NCBI GenBank assembly: GCA_947463785.1
Contig: CANHRG010000001.1
Span: forward strand, 361,475 to 425,474
Direction of reading: 5' to 3'
DNA from: Sphingobacteriaceae bacterium
GTDB taxonomy: Bacteria > Bacteroidota > Bacteroidia > Sphingobacteriales > Sphingobacteriaceae
Length of the DNA: 64,000 nucleotides
Made by a program: the position numbers and the translations under genes. The notes beneath the pieces were generated by a model. It was not told the DNA's origin. It saw only the letters and a program-made list of their open reading frames with translations, and ran no database searches. This document shows positions 10,493 through 19,926 of the stretch, piece after piece. The stretch's first letter is position 1; each line of letters starts with the position of its first letter.

Positions 10493-11539
10493 TTACTGTT
10501 CTTTCACTGCCAGTTGGCCACAGGCGGCATCAATATCTTTTCCGCGGCTGCGTCTGATATTGGTTACGATTCCCTGCTTTTTCAAATAATCGGCGAAAGC
10601 CTCAATCTTATCGACTTCAGCGTTTAGGAAACTCGCCATAGAAATGGGGTTGTATTCAATGATGTTGACTTTACAGGGTACATGTTTGCAGAATTTCGCC
10701 AGCTCCTGAGCATCTTCCAACCCATCGTTAAAATCGTTAAATACAATGTATTCGTAGGTAACCGGGTTTTTGGTTTTGGCGAAATAATACTTTAAGGCTT
10801 CGGCTAATGCCTTTAAACTGTTTTGTTCATTGATCGGCATAATTTCATTGCGCTTCTGATCATTAGCGGCATGTAATGAAAGTGCCAAGTTGAATTTTAC
10901 GCCATCATCACCCAATTTTTTGATCATTTTGGCAATACCGGCAGTAGACACGGTAATCCGTTTGTACGACATGTTCAGGCCATCTTCGGCAGTAATCCGC
11001 CCAATCGATTTCAATACATTTGCGTAATTGAGCAGCGGTTCGCCCATGCCCATATACACAATGTTGGTAAGCGGCAAGTTGTAATTTTCTTCTGCTTGTT
11101 TGGAAATCAGGACTACTTGATCAAAAATTTCATCGGCGTTGAGGTTGCGCTTGCGTTCCATGTAGCCGGTGGCACAAAATTTACAGGTTAGGCTGCAGCC
11201 CACTTGTGAACTCACACAGGCAGTCATTCTTTCTGGAGTAGGAATCAAGACTCCTTCAATAATGTGATTATCGTGTAAACGGAAAGTATTCTTGATCGTT
11301 TTATCGGTGCTAAACTGCGACTGATGGATGCTTACATATTTAATGACGAATTGTTCTTTGAGTTTCTCCCGCAAAGGTTTGGAGAGGTTACTCATCTCGT
11401 CAAAATTGGTGCACGCTTTTTCCCATAGCCATTCATAGACTTGTTTAGCTCGAAATACAGGCTCACCCATGGCCTGAAAATGCACTTTCAACGCATCCAG
11501 AGAGAGGTTTCGAATATCGATGAGGGTATTTTGTGACAT
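10493..11539 (-). CDS. rlmN: 23S rRNA (adenine(2503)-C(2))-methyltransferase
   Basis: CVSSQVGCSLTCKFCATGYMERKRNL radical-SAM motif; NIVYMGMGEPLLNY. Confidence 0.96.
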   Translation of the reverse strand: MSQNTLIDIRNLSLDALKVHFQAMGEPVFRAKQVYEWLWEKACTNFDEMSNLSKPLREKLKEQFVIKYVSIHQSQFSTDKTIKNTFRLHDNHIIEGVLIPTPERMTACVSSQVGCSLTCKFCATGYMERKRNLNADEIFDQVVLISKQAEENYNLPLTNIVYMGMGEPLLNYANVLKSIGRITAEDGLNMSYKRITVSTAGIAKMIKKLGDDGVKFNLALSLHAANDQKRNEIMPINEQNSLKALAEALKYYFAKTKNPVTYEYIVFNDFNDGLEDAQELAKFCKHVPCKVNIIEYNPISMASFLNAEVDKIEAFADYLKKQGIVTNIRRSRGKDIDAACGQLAVKEQ

Positions 11540-11702
11540 GCCTTTGCAAACTTACCGATTTTTAAAAAATTAACTCTTTAAAATAATTTTTGTAGCTAGA
11601 ACGAAACAATTTTATTTTATTTTTGCTTGTAGTTATTCAACCACACCTCAATCACCAATTGGCTGCGACTCCATGTATGAATGATGTGATAGACTTTAGA
11701 AA

Positions 11703-12878
11703 ATGCCAAAGTATTTCACCGCAGATTATGTCTTGCCAGTTAGCAGTAAACCTATTCCCAACGGCGTTGTAGCTTTTAGCGAAGCAGGTGAAGTCATCGG
11801 AATTTATTCCAAAGATAGTGAGGAGCTATCCGGAAAAGCTATTGAGCAGCATAGAGGAATTCTTGTGCCGGGCTTTATTAATACTCATTCTCACCTTGAA
11901 TTAGCACATTTGCGAGACCAGGTTCCTCAACACGAGGGTTTGATTGAGTTCGTCAAACGCGTTATCGGTTTGCGTCAATTTGACGAGGCCGAAATAGCTG
12001 CTGCTATGAAGGCTGCTGATCAGGAAATGTATGACAATGGTATTGTTGCAGTGGGCGATATTTCCAATCGGATTGTTTCTAAAAAAGTAAAACAGCAAAG
12101 CAAGCTCTATTACCATACTTTTATCGAATTAATCGGTATTAATCCGGCTAAGGCCAAAGAAATATTTCAAAAAGGCTTAGAATTGAAAGATGAGTTTGCG
12201 CCGCTACCCAATTCCTTGAGTCCGCATGCCCCGTATTCAGTAAGTAAAGAATTGATGAGGGAGATTGATGCCTATTGTAAAAAGCATGAGAATTTAATCA
12301 GCATTCATAACCAAGAAACGGAGGAAGAGAACAAGTTTTATCGTTATCGAACTGGAAAATTTTTGGATTTATACGAATTTTTAAAGCAAGATATCAGCTT
12401 TTTTAAGCCCCAAGCACGAAATTCTTTACAAACGTTTACACCTACATTCCCAGAAAACCAGCGAATCTTGTTGGTGCACAATACCTACACGAGCATTAAG
12501 GATATTTATTTTGTGAAGCGCTTTAATCGAGATGTGTACTGGTGTTTTTGTCCAAAGGCAAATTTGTACATTGAAAATCGCTTACCGAAAGTAGATCTCT
12601 TTCTGCAGCAGGAGCTCACCATAACCTTGGGCACAGATAGCTATGCATCAAACGATAAACTCTGCATACTTTCTGAGTTAAAGAATTTACACCAACAATT
12701 TCCACACCTGCAATTAACCGAAACCATCCGCTGGGCTACGCTAAACGGGGCACGCTTTTTAGGAATCGACAAAACTTTTGGTTCTCTGGAAAAAGGTAAG
12801 AAACCGGGTCTAAACTTAATTACCTATACCGATCAACTTAACCTGAGTACAGAATCTGGTTTGAAGCGGATAATTTAA
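11703..12878 (+). CDS. Amidohydrolase family protein (cytosine deaminase/MtaD-like)
   Basis: GILVPGFINTHSHLELAHLR metal site; TLGTDSYASN. Confidence 0.85.
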   Translation: MPKYFTADYVLPVSSKPIPNGVVAFSEAGEVIGIYSKDSEELSGKAIEQHRGILVPGFINTHSHLELAHLRDQVPQHEGLIEFVKRVIGLRQFDEAEIAAAMKAADQEMYDNGIVAVGDISNRIVSKKVKQQSKLYYHTFIELIGINPAKAKEIFQKGLELKDEFAPLPNSLSPHAPYSVSKELMREIDAYCKKHENLISIHNQETEEENKFYRYRTGKFLDLYEFLKQDISFFKPQARNSLQTFTPTFPENQRILLVHNTYTSIKDIYFVKRFNRDVYWCFCPKANLYIENRLPKVDLFLQQELTITLGTDSYASNDKLCILSELKNLHQQFPHLQLTETIRWATLNGARFLGIDKTFGSLEKGKKPGLNLITYTDQLNLSTESGLKRII

Positions 12879-12925
12879 TTGTCCAAATGTTTGTGCTTTT
12901 GCAGCCAAAGCTTCAATTTAGCCAG

Positions 12926-13870
12926 ATGAATCCGATTCAACAGCTTTTTAAAATACAATACCCCATAATTCAGGCCGGCATGGTTTGGTGTAGTGGCTGG
13001 GAATTGGCCTCTGCTGTGTCTAATGCGGGTGGTTTAGGTATTATTGGTGCTGGATCCATGTATCCCGATGTTTTGCGTGAACAAATTCGCAAGTGCAAGC
13101 AGGCTACACAACTTCCGTTTGGGGTGAATATTCCCTTGTTGTATCCAGACATACAGGATTTAATGAACATTGTGGTTGAAGAGGGGGTTAAAATCGTTTT
13201 TACTTCCGCGGGCAATCCGGCTACCTGGACACCCTTTTTGAAAGAAAAAGGCATCACGGTAGTGCATGTGATTGCCAATACCAAATTTGCACTTAAGGCT
13301 GTAGAGAGTGGAGTAGATGCCATTGTGGCTGAAGGTTTTGAAGCAGGTGGGCACAATGGACGTGAAGAAACTACGACGCTATGTCTGATTCCGATGATTC
13401 GAGAAGCCGTTGAAGTGCCCTTGATTGCCGCCGGAGGCATTGCCTCGGGTAAGGCGATGCTTGCTGCGTTTGCTTTAGGAGCAGATGGCGTTCAAATTGG
13501 TTCTCGTTTCGCTGTAGCTGAAGAATCTTCGGCACACGAAAACTTTAAAAACGCCATAATTCAGGCACACGAAGGAGATACCAAGCTGAGTTTGAAATCG
13601 CTTACACCGGTACGTTTGTTAAAAAATGAATTTGCTTTAAAAGTGGCTGAAGCTGAGCAAAAAGGAGCTAGCAAAGAAGCGCTAGCCGAATTGCTGGGCC
13701 GATCAAGAGCCAAAAAAGGCATGTTTGAGGGCGATCTTGTTGAAGGCGAATTGGAAATCGGTCAGGTTTCGGCCATGTTAGATAGCGTACAACCTGCTGC
13801 CGAAATTCTGCAGGAAATTTGGACTGAATTTCTTGCTGAAAAACAACGTATTGCGGGTTTAAGCTTCTAA
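12926..13870 (+). CDS. Nitronate monooxygenase family protein
   Basis: PIIQAGMVWCSGWELASAVSNAGGLGIIGAG; EGFEAGGHNGREETTTL; start trimmed to MNPIQQLFKIQYP. Confidence 0.88.
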   Translation: MNPIQQLFKIQYPIIQAGMVWCSGWELASAVSNAGGLGIIGAGSMYPDVLREQIRKCKQATQLPFGVNIPLLYPDIQDLMNIVVEEGVKIVFTSAGNPATWTPFLKEKGITVVHVIANTKFALKAVESGVDAIVAEGFEAGGHNGREETTTLCLIPMIREAVEVPLIAAGGIASGKAMLAAFALGADGVQIGSRFAVAEESSAHENFKNAIIQAHEGDTKLSLKSLTPVRLLKNEFALKVAEAEQKGASKEALAELLGRSRAKKGMFEGDLVEGELEIGQVSAMLDSVQPAAEILQEIWTEFLAEKQRIAGLSF

Positions 13871-13875
13871 TTGGG

Positions 13876-14160
13876 ATGAAACACTTACAAATTACGATTA
13901 GCGGTAAAGTGCAAGGTGTTTTCTTTAGGGCAAGTACCAAAGCTGTAGCCGATGCACTTGGGGTGAAAGGGGTGGTTATGAATCAGCAGGATGGCACGGT
14001 TTACATACAGGCCGAAGGCGATGAATTTTCTCTCGAAGAGTTTTTGGATTTTTGCCGCGTAGGGCCAGAGAAGGCGGTAGTAGAAAAAGTTGTGGTTCAG
14101 GATGGCGAACTCAAAAACTATCGTAATTTTGAAATAATTAAAAAGATTACCCGAACCTAG
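13876..14160 (+). CDS. acyP: Acylphosphatase
   Basis: MKHLQITISGKVQGVFFRASTKAVADALGVKGVVMNQQDGTVYIQAEG. Confidence 0.92.
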   Translation: MKHLQITISGKVQGVFFRASTKAVADALGVKGVVMNQQDGTVYIQAEGDEFSLEEFLDFCRVGPEKAVVEKVVVQDGELKNYRNFEIIKKITRT

Positions 14161-14165
14161 ACACC

Positions 14166-15668
14166 TTGTCGACAGCTAAGAAATTCGCCGGCCAAACGGC
14201 CATTTACGGAATAAGCACCGTGGTTTCCCGGGTGCTCAATTTCTTTCTTACCCCAGTTTACGTCAGGGTTTATCCGGCGAAAGCCTACGGAATTTTTACC
14301 ACTATGTACAGTTGGGCGTCTATGCTCAATGCCATACTCTCGTTTGGGATGGAGACTACCTTTTTTCGGTATCTTCAGAAATACGAAAAAAATAAAGATC
14401 AGGTTTACCAAAATACGTTCTTCAGCATTGCCACACTTGCCGGAATTTTTGGTCTGTTTGCCTTGCTGTTTGTAGACGATATTTCTGCCTGGATGCAGCG
14501 AGGATCAGCACTTATCAACCCTGATTACGGCTCGTATGTTAAATATTTCATTTTCATTCTCGTAGTGGATGCTTTGGCGGTTATTCCATTTGCCAAAATA
14601 AGAGCCGATGGCCGGCCGCTGCGTTACGGATTCCTGAAGTTTATCAATGTATTGGTTTTCATTAGCCTCAACTTGTTTTTCATTTTTGGCATCCCACTAA
14701 TTCTAAAAGAGCAGCTATTGGGTGCCGATTTTTTTTCTAGTTGGTTTAGGCCGGGTTGGGTAGGATACGTATTTATCTCCAATTTGATAGCCAGTGCACT
14801 TACACTGGTATTGCTGATTCCGGAGCTCAGTCAACTCAAACTGCGCTTTGACGTTAAAATGATTCGTGAAATGTTAAGCTATAGCTGGCCAATATTGGTA
14901 GCCAACATTTCATTCATCATCAATGAAAATATAGATAAGGTGATGTTAGGAAGGCTTTTGCCTGCCGAAATTAGTCAGCAAGAAGTAGGTATTTACGGGG
15001 CAGCTTGTAAATTGGCAATTTTCCTAAGCATCTTTATTCAAGCATTCCGATTGGGGGCCGAACCTTTTTTCTTTAGTCATGCTAAACATGAACATGCCCC
15101 AAAAACGTATGCCCGTATCATGACTTTTTTTGTGATTACGGTTTGTGCCATTTGTTTGGGTTTGGTAGCCAATCTGGAGATTTTAAAATATTTTATCAGA
15201 GGTAATGCCGAGCAGCAAGAATTGTACTGGTCGGGCTTACAAATTGTGCCAGTTCTGTTGTTTGCCTATATCAGTTTAGGCATTTACATGAACTTGTCCA
15301 TCTGGTATAAACTATCTGACCAGACCCGTTATGGACTGTTTATTTCGGGAGTTGGTGCCGTGTTGACTATCGCCCTTAACATTTGGCTCATTCCACAATA
15401 CAGCTATGTTGCCTCTGCCTGGATTACCTTAATTGCTTACGTAACCATGATGTTACTTTCCTACATTTTGGGCCAAAAAAATTACCCGATACCCTATCAA
15501 TTGGGCAAAAACCTCGGTTATATTTTCTTAACAGCAGTTTTGGTATGGCTTTCGTTTAAACTTTTTAACAAAAACCTGATCGTAGGAAACGTTTTATTTC
15601 TTCTCTTTGTATGCACTGCTGCGCTAGTCGAGCGGAAAGAATTAAAAGCATTATTCAAAAAGAGCTAA
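14166..15668 (+). CDS. Oligosaccharide flippase / polysaccharide biosynthesis (Wzx-like) protein
   Basis: 500 aa polytopic membrane protein; [41 protein letters not shown] start. Confidence 0.88.
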   Translation: MSTAKKFAGQTAIYGISTVVSRVLNFFLTPVYVRVYPAKAYGIFTTMYSWASMLNAILSFGMETTFFRYLQKYEKNKDQVYQNTFFSIATLAGIFGLFALLFVDDISAWMQRGSALINPDYGSYVKYFIFILVVDALAVIPFAKIRADGRPLRYGFLKFINVLVFISLNLFFIFGIPLILKEQLLGADFFSSWFRPGWVGYVFISNLIASALTLVLLIPELSQLKLRFDVKMIREMLSYSWPILVANISFIINENIDKVMLGRLLPAEISQQEVGIYGAACKLAIFLSIFIQAFRLGAEPFFFSHAKHEHAPKTYARIMTFFVITVCAICLGLVANLEILKYFIRGNAEQQELYWSGLQIVPVLLFAYISLGIYMNLSIWYKLSDQTRYGLFISGVGAVLTIALNIWLIPQYSYVASAWITLIAYVTMMLLSYILGQKNYPIPYQLGKNLGYIFLTAVLVWLSFKLFNKNLIVGNVLFLLFVCTAALVERKELKALFKKS

Positions 15669-16108
15669 TGAAGGTTAAAATTATCAATCGGAGTACGAAT
15701 AGTTTACCTGCCTATGAAACGGAAGCTTCTGCCGGTATGGATTTAAAAGCTTTTTTGGACGAACCGATGGTGTTGAAACCGATGGAGCGCCTTTTAGTAC
15801 CTACCGGGATTTTTATCGAGTTACCTAAAGGGTATGAAGGTCAAATTCGTCCGAGAAGTGGATTGGCATTAAAACATGGCGTTACCGTGTTAAATTCACC
15901 TGGAACCATCGATGCCGATTACCGAGGAGAAGTCAAAATTCTACTTATTAATTTCTCCACGACAGATTTTCCGATTCAAAATGGCGACCGCATTGCACAG
16001 ATGATTGTAGCTAAGCATGAGACCGTAAACTGGGAGCAGGTAGAGGTGCTGAACGATACGCTTAGAGGCTCTGGAGGTTATGGGCATACGGGCGTGTCGT
16101 CTAATTAA
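15668..16108 (+). CDS. dut: dUTP diphosphatase
   Basis: [52 protein letters not shown]; start overlaps preceding stop (TAATG). Confidence 0.96.
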   Translation: MKVKIINRSTNSLPAYETEASAGMDLKAFLDEPMVLKPMERLLVPTGIFIELPKGYEGQIRPRSGLALKHGVTVLNSPGTIDADYRGEVKILLINFSTTDFPIQNGDRIAQMIVAKHETVNWEQVEVLNDTLRGSGGYGHTGVSSN

Positions 16109-16117
16109 AAGAGCAAT

Positions 16118-16897
16118 ATGAATACACAAAAATTGGTCATATATAGTTTCTTGTTGTTTACAATAGCATTGAGTGCTTGTAAATCCAGGAAGACTATGGT
16201 TCCAAAAGTTGATATCAGTGCTTTGCAAAAAAGCAATGCCGAAAAACTGAATTCCATTCAGCAGGCGCAAGTTAATTTTAACAGTTTAGCTATCAAGGCT
16301 AAGGCAAATTTGAGTTTGGATGGAAACGAGAATGAGGTAACCATTAATTTTAGAATGTTGAGAGATCAGAAAATATGGATCTCGGTTACTGCAGTTGCAG
16401 GCTTGGAAGTTGCAAGGGCCGTAATTACTCCGGATAGTATTTTAATCTTAAATCGTTTGGAAAGCATTTACCTCAAAAAGTCATTCAATTATATTCATAG
16501 TTTCACCAATCCGCAGATCAATTTCAAAACCGTACAGGCCATTTTGGTAGGCAATGTAATTGAAGAGGCCTATGCGCAAGCCTATCAATTCGACCTTACC
16601 GATGGCTCCTTATTTTTAGATGGCACCAATGGAACTTTAGCTTATAATTTGGCTTTCAACACACTTTTTAAGTTGACTGATTTATCCATTACCGACACGA
16701 ATGCTTCCCAATCACTTAAGGTTAATTATGCTGATTTTTCTATGGAATCGGATCTAATGCTTGCACATCATCTGAATTTCAAGTCAGTTGCTGGAGCCAA
16801 ATCGATTAGTGCCGATATCAAGTATACCAAGATTGAAAAAGACTTGGCGCTCGATTTTCCGTTTAGCGTTCCTAAAAGATTTTCAGTAAAAAATTAA
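16118..16897 (+). CDS. DUF4292 domain-containing lipoprotein
   Basis: Lipobox-like IALSACKSRK; 'ISVTAVAGLEVARAVITPDSILILNRLESIYLKKSFNYI'. Confidence 0.8.
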   Translation: MNTQKLVIYSFLLFTIALSACKSRKTMVPKVDISALQKSNAEKLNSIQQAQVNFNSLAIKAKANLSLDGNENEVTINFRMLRDQKIWISVTAVAGLEVARAVITPDSILILNRLESIYLKKSFNYIHSFTNPQINFKTVQAILVGNVIEEAYAQAYQFDLTDGSLFLDGTNGTLAYNLAFNTLFKLTDLSITDTNASQSLKVNYADFSMESDLMLAHHLNFKSVAGAKSISADIKYTKIEKDLALDFPFSVPKRFSVKN

Positions 16898-16916
16898 TTT
16901 TAGATAGATTTGCGCC

Positions 16917-18164
16917 ATGAAATGGGTTAAGTATCTGTTCTTTTTATTTTTTTTAACCCTTGGCCTTAACACCTTTGGCCAAAGTAGTGCAGAGCTAAAA
17001 CGACGTAGAGAGGCCCTTACCCGCGAAATTGAAGAGCTTAACCGAACGCTGAATAAAACATCTTCAAGTAAAAAATTATCGCTCACACAAATTAAGGCAC
17101 TAAATGCCAAAATCAGATTACGTGAGCAGAAAATCAATACGATCAACTCTGAAATCCGATTATTAGACGATGCAATTACCGAAAATACCAACACGGTAAG
17201 GTCCTTGCAATCGCAACTCAACCAGTTGAAAAAGGAATATGCTGAAATGGTAAGGTTTGCACAGAGAAATCAAAACGCATACAGTAAACTCATGTTCATT
17301 TTTGCGGCCGACAATTTCAATCAAGCCTACAAACGGCTCAAATATTTACAGCAGTTTACTGAATATCGCCAGAAACAAGCCCGTTATATTCAGGGTACTC
17401 AAAGAGATTTAAATGTAAAAATTGTTCAGCTGGATCAAAATAAGAAGGAAAAAACCTACCTGTTAAAAGATCAGCAGAAGGAGAAACAAACCCTGGGCAA
17501 AGAAAAGAGCAAGCAAACACAGGTGCTAAGCGGACTGAATAAACAGGAAAAACAACTCAAACAAGAGTTGAGCAAAAAGCAACGAGAGTCTGCTCAACTG
17601 AACCGTGCCCTACAAGCGGCAATTGCCCGGGAGATTGAGGCGGAGCGTAAAAAAGCAGAAGCTGCAGCCGATAAACAGGAAGCCAAAACCGGTGTTGCCG
17701 CCAAACCTGTTGCCAAAGGATCAGGAGTTTTATCTGCTACGCCAGAATCTGCCAAATTATCTTCAGATTTCTTAGGTAACCGCGGTCGATTACCTTGGCC
17801 GGTAGCCAGTGGAAATATTGCCGAAGGCTTCGGAACCCATAACTATGGTGAGAATGTTATTGTGGAGAACAAAGGTGTTGATATTGCTACCGCACCGGGC
17901 TCTACAGTAAGAGCGGTGTTTGCCGGCGAAGTCAGAAAAGTATTTAACCAGGCTGGTAGATATGTCGTACTTATTCGTCATGGAGAATACTTTACCGCTT
18001 ATTCCAATTTGAGATCGGTAAATGTTTCTGAGGGTCAGAAAGTGAGTGTGAAGCAGGCCATCGGTACAGTAGCAACAGATCCGACAGACGATAGCACTAA
18101 AGTTCACTTTGAACTTTGGAAAGGTGCCGTTGCACAGAACCCAGCAGGCTGGCTGGCAAATTAA
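16917..18164 (+). CDS. Murein hydrolase activator EnvC-like / M23 peptidase-domain protein
   Basis: N-terminal signal and coiled coil; C-terminal LytM-type domain 'LPWPVASGNIAEGFGTHNYGENVIVENKGVDIATAPGSTVRAVFAGEV'. Confidence 0.92.
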   Translation: MKWVKYLFFLFFLTLGLNTFGQSSAELKRRREALTREIEELNRTLNKTSSSKKLSLTQIKALNAKIRLREQKINTINSEIRLLDDAITENTNTVRSLQSQLNQLKKEYAEMVRFAQRNQNAYSKLMFIFAADNFNQAYKRLKYLQQFTEYRQKQARYIQGTQRDLNVKIVQLDQNKKEKTYLLKDQQKEKQTLGKEKSKQTQVLSGLNKQEKQLKQELSKKQRESAQLNRALQAAIAREIEAERKKAEAAADKQEAKTGVAAKPVAKGSGVLSATPESAKLSSDFLGNRGRLPWPVASGNIAEGFGTHNYGENVIVENKGVDIATAPGSTVRAVFAGEVRKVFNQAGRYVVLIRHGEYFTAYSNLRSVNVSEGQKVSVKQAIGTVATDPTDDSTKVHFELWKGAVAQNPAGWLAN

Positions 18165-18198
18165 TTTGAACCTTTCCCTGTAAATTCTCGTATATTTG
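18165..18198 (+). promoter_or_regulatory. Bacteroidota-type promoter candidate for tatA
   Basis: TTTG (18165-18168), 22-nt spacer, TATATTTG (18191-18198) matching TAnnTTTG. Confidence 0.5.
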
Positions 18199-18216
18199 TG
18201 CAGCAATTAATAGCTA

Positions 18217-18486
18217 ATGCAAATGTATCCGCTTTTGTTTTTGAACATAGGTACACCAGAATTGATGTTTATTCTGCTGATTGCATTGCTGTTGTTTGGC
18301 GGAAATAAATTGCCCGAATTGGCTCGTGGTTTGGGTAAAGGTATTCGTGAATTTAAGGATGCCTCTGAAAATGTTAAACGAGAAATACATCGTAATATCA
18401 ATGAAGTGCAGCAAGGTGTGGAAGAATCTGTAAAAAGTCCGGTAGAAGATGCATCTATTGATAAACAAGATCATAAATCAAACTAG
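18217..18486 (+). CDS. tatA: Sec-independent translocase TatA/TatE homologue (copy 1)
   Basis: FLNIGTPELMFILLIALLLFGGNKLPELARGLGKGIREFKDA. Confidence 0.9.
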   Translation: MQMYPLLFLNIGTPELMFILLIALLLFGGNKLPELARGLGKGIREFKDASENVKREIHRNINEVQQGVEESVKSPVEDASIDKQDHKSN

Positions 18487-18492
18487 AAAGCT

Positions 18493-18672
18493 ATGTTAAA
18501 TACTGTAGTATTAGCCGCAATCGGTACTCCTGAATTAATCGGGATTTTATTAGTCGTTTTACTATTATTTGGTGGCAAAAAAATCCCTGAACTAATGAGA
18601 GGTTTAGGAAAAGGCGTTAAAGAATTCAAAGACGCAAAAGACGGCAAAGCTGGCGAAGAACAAACTAAATAA
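18493..18672 (+). CDS. tatA: Sec-independent translocase TatA/TatE homologue (copy 2, 59 aa, absent from ORF track)
   Basis: Manual translation: [59 protein letters not shown]. Confidence 0.92.
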   Translation: MLNTVVLAAIGTPELIGILLVVLLLFGGKKIPELMRGLGKGVKEFKDAKDGKAGEEQTK

Positions 18673-18716
18673 TCGTTCTTCAATTAATTAAACGAATTTT
18701 ATCGTAACACTAGTGT

Positions 18717-19850
18717 ATGATGAAAAAACTCATCGTGCTGTTGTTTTTTTACACTTTCTCTCTGGAGTCAATGGCTGCTGCATTGCCCGATTCTTCGAGG
18801 TTTGTACATGAACAGTACTTGAATTCTTCATCAGCTAACAGCCCATCAAAATTTCGAACAGACACCATTAAGCAGTCAATTCCGACCATTTTTAATCAGT
18901 CGGTACAAAGCAATATTGATGCGATTGGAAAACGTAAAGAACAGGTGGGCAAAATGCTAGGCTTATCCAATTATTACTTCCCGGTTTACGAAAAAGTACT
19001 CAAAGAGTATGGCTTACCCGAAGAACTTAAATTTCTTTCTGTGATCGAATCGGCATTAAATCCGCATGCTGTATCGCGGGTTGGTGCCACAGGTCCCTGG
19101 CAGTTCATGGCTCCTACAGCCAAGTCTTACGGACTAAAAATTAACCAAGAGATTGACGAACGTAAAGATCCGGTTCAGGCTAGCAAGGCGGCGGCTGCTT
19201 ACCTAAAAGATGCATTTAATCAGTTTGGCGATTGGCTTTTGGCTATAGCATCCTACAATTGTGGCATGGGGGCGGTTTCAAGAGCAATTATCAAAGCTGG
19301 CGGGAAAGCAGATTTCTGGGAAATTAGTAGATACCTACCGGCTGAAACTCGTAATTACGTGCCTAAATTCTTGGCTACAGCTTATATCATGAGTAATTAC
19401 CGGGAGTTTGGAATTAATCCTTTGGCCCCGGCTTTCAATACCATGACCGACGTGGTTGATGTGATCAAACCGGTATCTCTGACCGCTGTGGCAAAAGCTA
19501 CAGGAATAGATTTGCAGCAGCTCATTCTGTTAAATCCAGCCTATAAAAAATTAATTATCAACGGTTCTAAAGATGCACCAAAGCCATTGGTTATTCCTAC
19601 CAACAATAATCCAGATTACTTTGCACTCTATCAGGTGCTAAACGGTGGTCCTGTTAATCAGAACAAAATCGAACCCAAAACACAAGCCGCTGCAACAAAT
19701 ACACTTTACCATACGGTAAAAAAAGGCGAAAATTTAAGCACAATTGCCAAAAAATTTCCTGGTGTTACTGTAAATCAGCTGAAAGTTTGGAACGGATTGA
19801 AAAGCAGCAGCCTGAGCGTAGGCATGCGCTTAAAAATCCGCAAATCCTGA
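18717..19850 (+). CDS. Lytic transglycosylase with C-terminal LysM (MltD-like)
   Basis: LKFLSVIESALNPHAVSRVGATGPWQFMAPTAKSYGL SLT motif; YHTVKKGENLSTIAKKFPGVTVNQLKVWNGL LysM. Confidence 0.93.
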   Translation: MMKKLIVLLFFYTFSLESMAAALPDSSRFVHEQYLNSSSANSPSKFRTDTIKQSIPTIFNQSVQSNIDAIGKRKEQVGKMLGLSNYYFPVYEKVLKEYGLPEELKFLSVIESALNPHAVSRVGATGPWQFMAPTAKSYGLKINQEIDERKDPVQASKAAAAYLKDAFNQFGDWLLAIASYNCGMGAVSRAIIKAGGKADFWEISRYLPAETRNYVPKFLATAYIMSNYREFGINPLAPAFNTMTDVVDVIKPVSLTAVAKATGIDLQQLILLNPAYKKLIINGSKDAPKPLVIPTNNNPDYFALYQVLNGGPVNQNKIEPKTQAAATNTLYHTVKKGENLSTIAKKFPGVTVNQLKVWNGLKSSSLSVGMRLKIRKS

Positions 19851-19926
19851 TTTAGAATGCAACAAACTAAATCGGTTTCCGTAAAAAGAATAGTATTTTT
19901 GAATCCATTCTCCAATTATATCCTAC

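Noticed and set aside
12970-13440. 156-aa antisense ORF in the nitronate monooxygenase gene
   Set aside because: No recognisable domain; complement of a conserved coding frame.
17790-18206. 138-aa antisense ORF over the EnvC-like peptidase domain
   Set aside because: Shadow ORF; no credible start context or domain.
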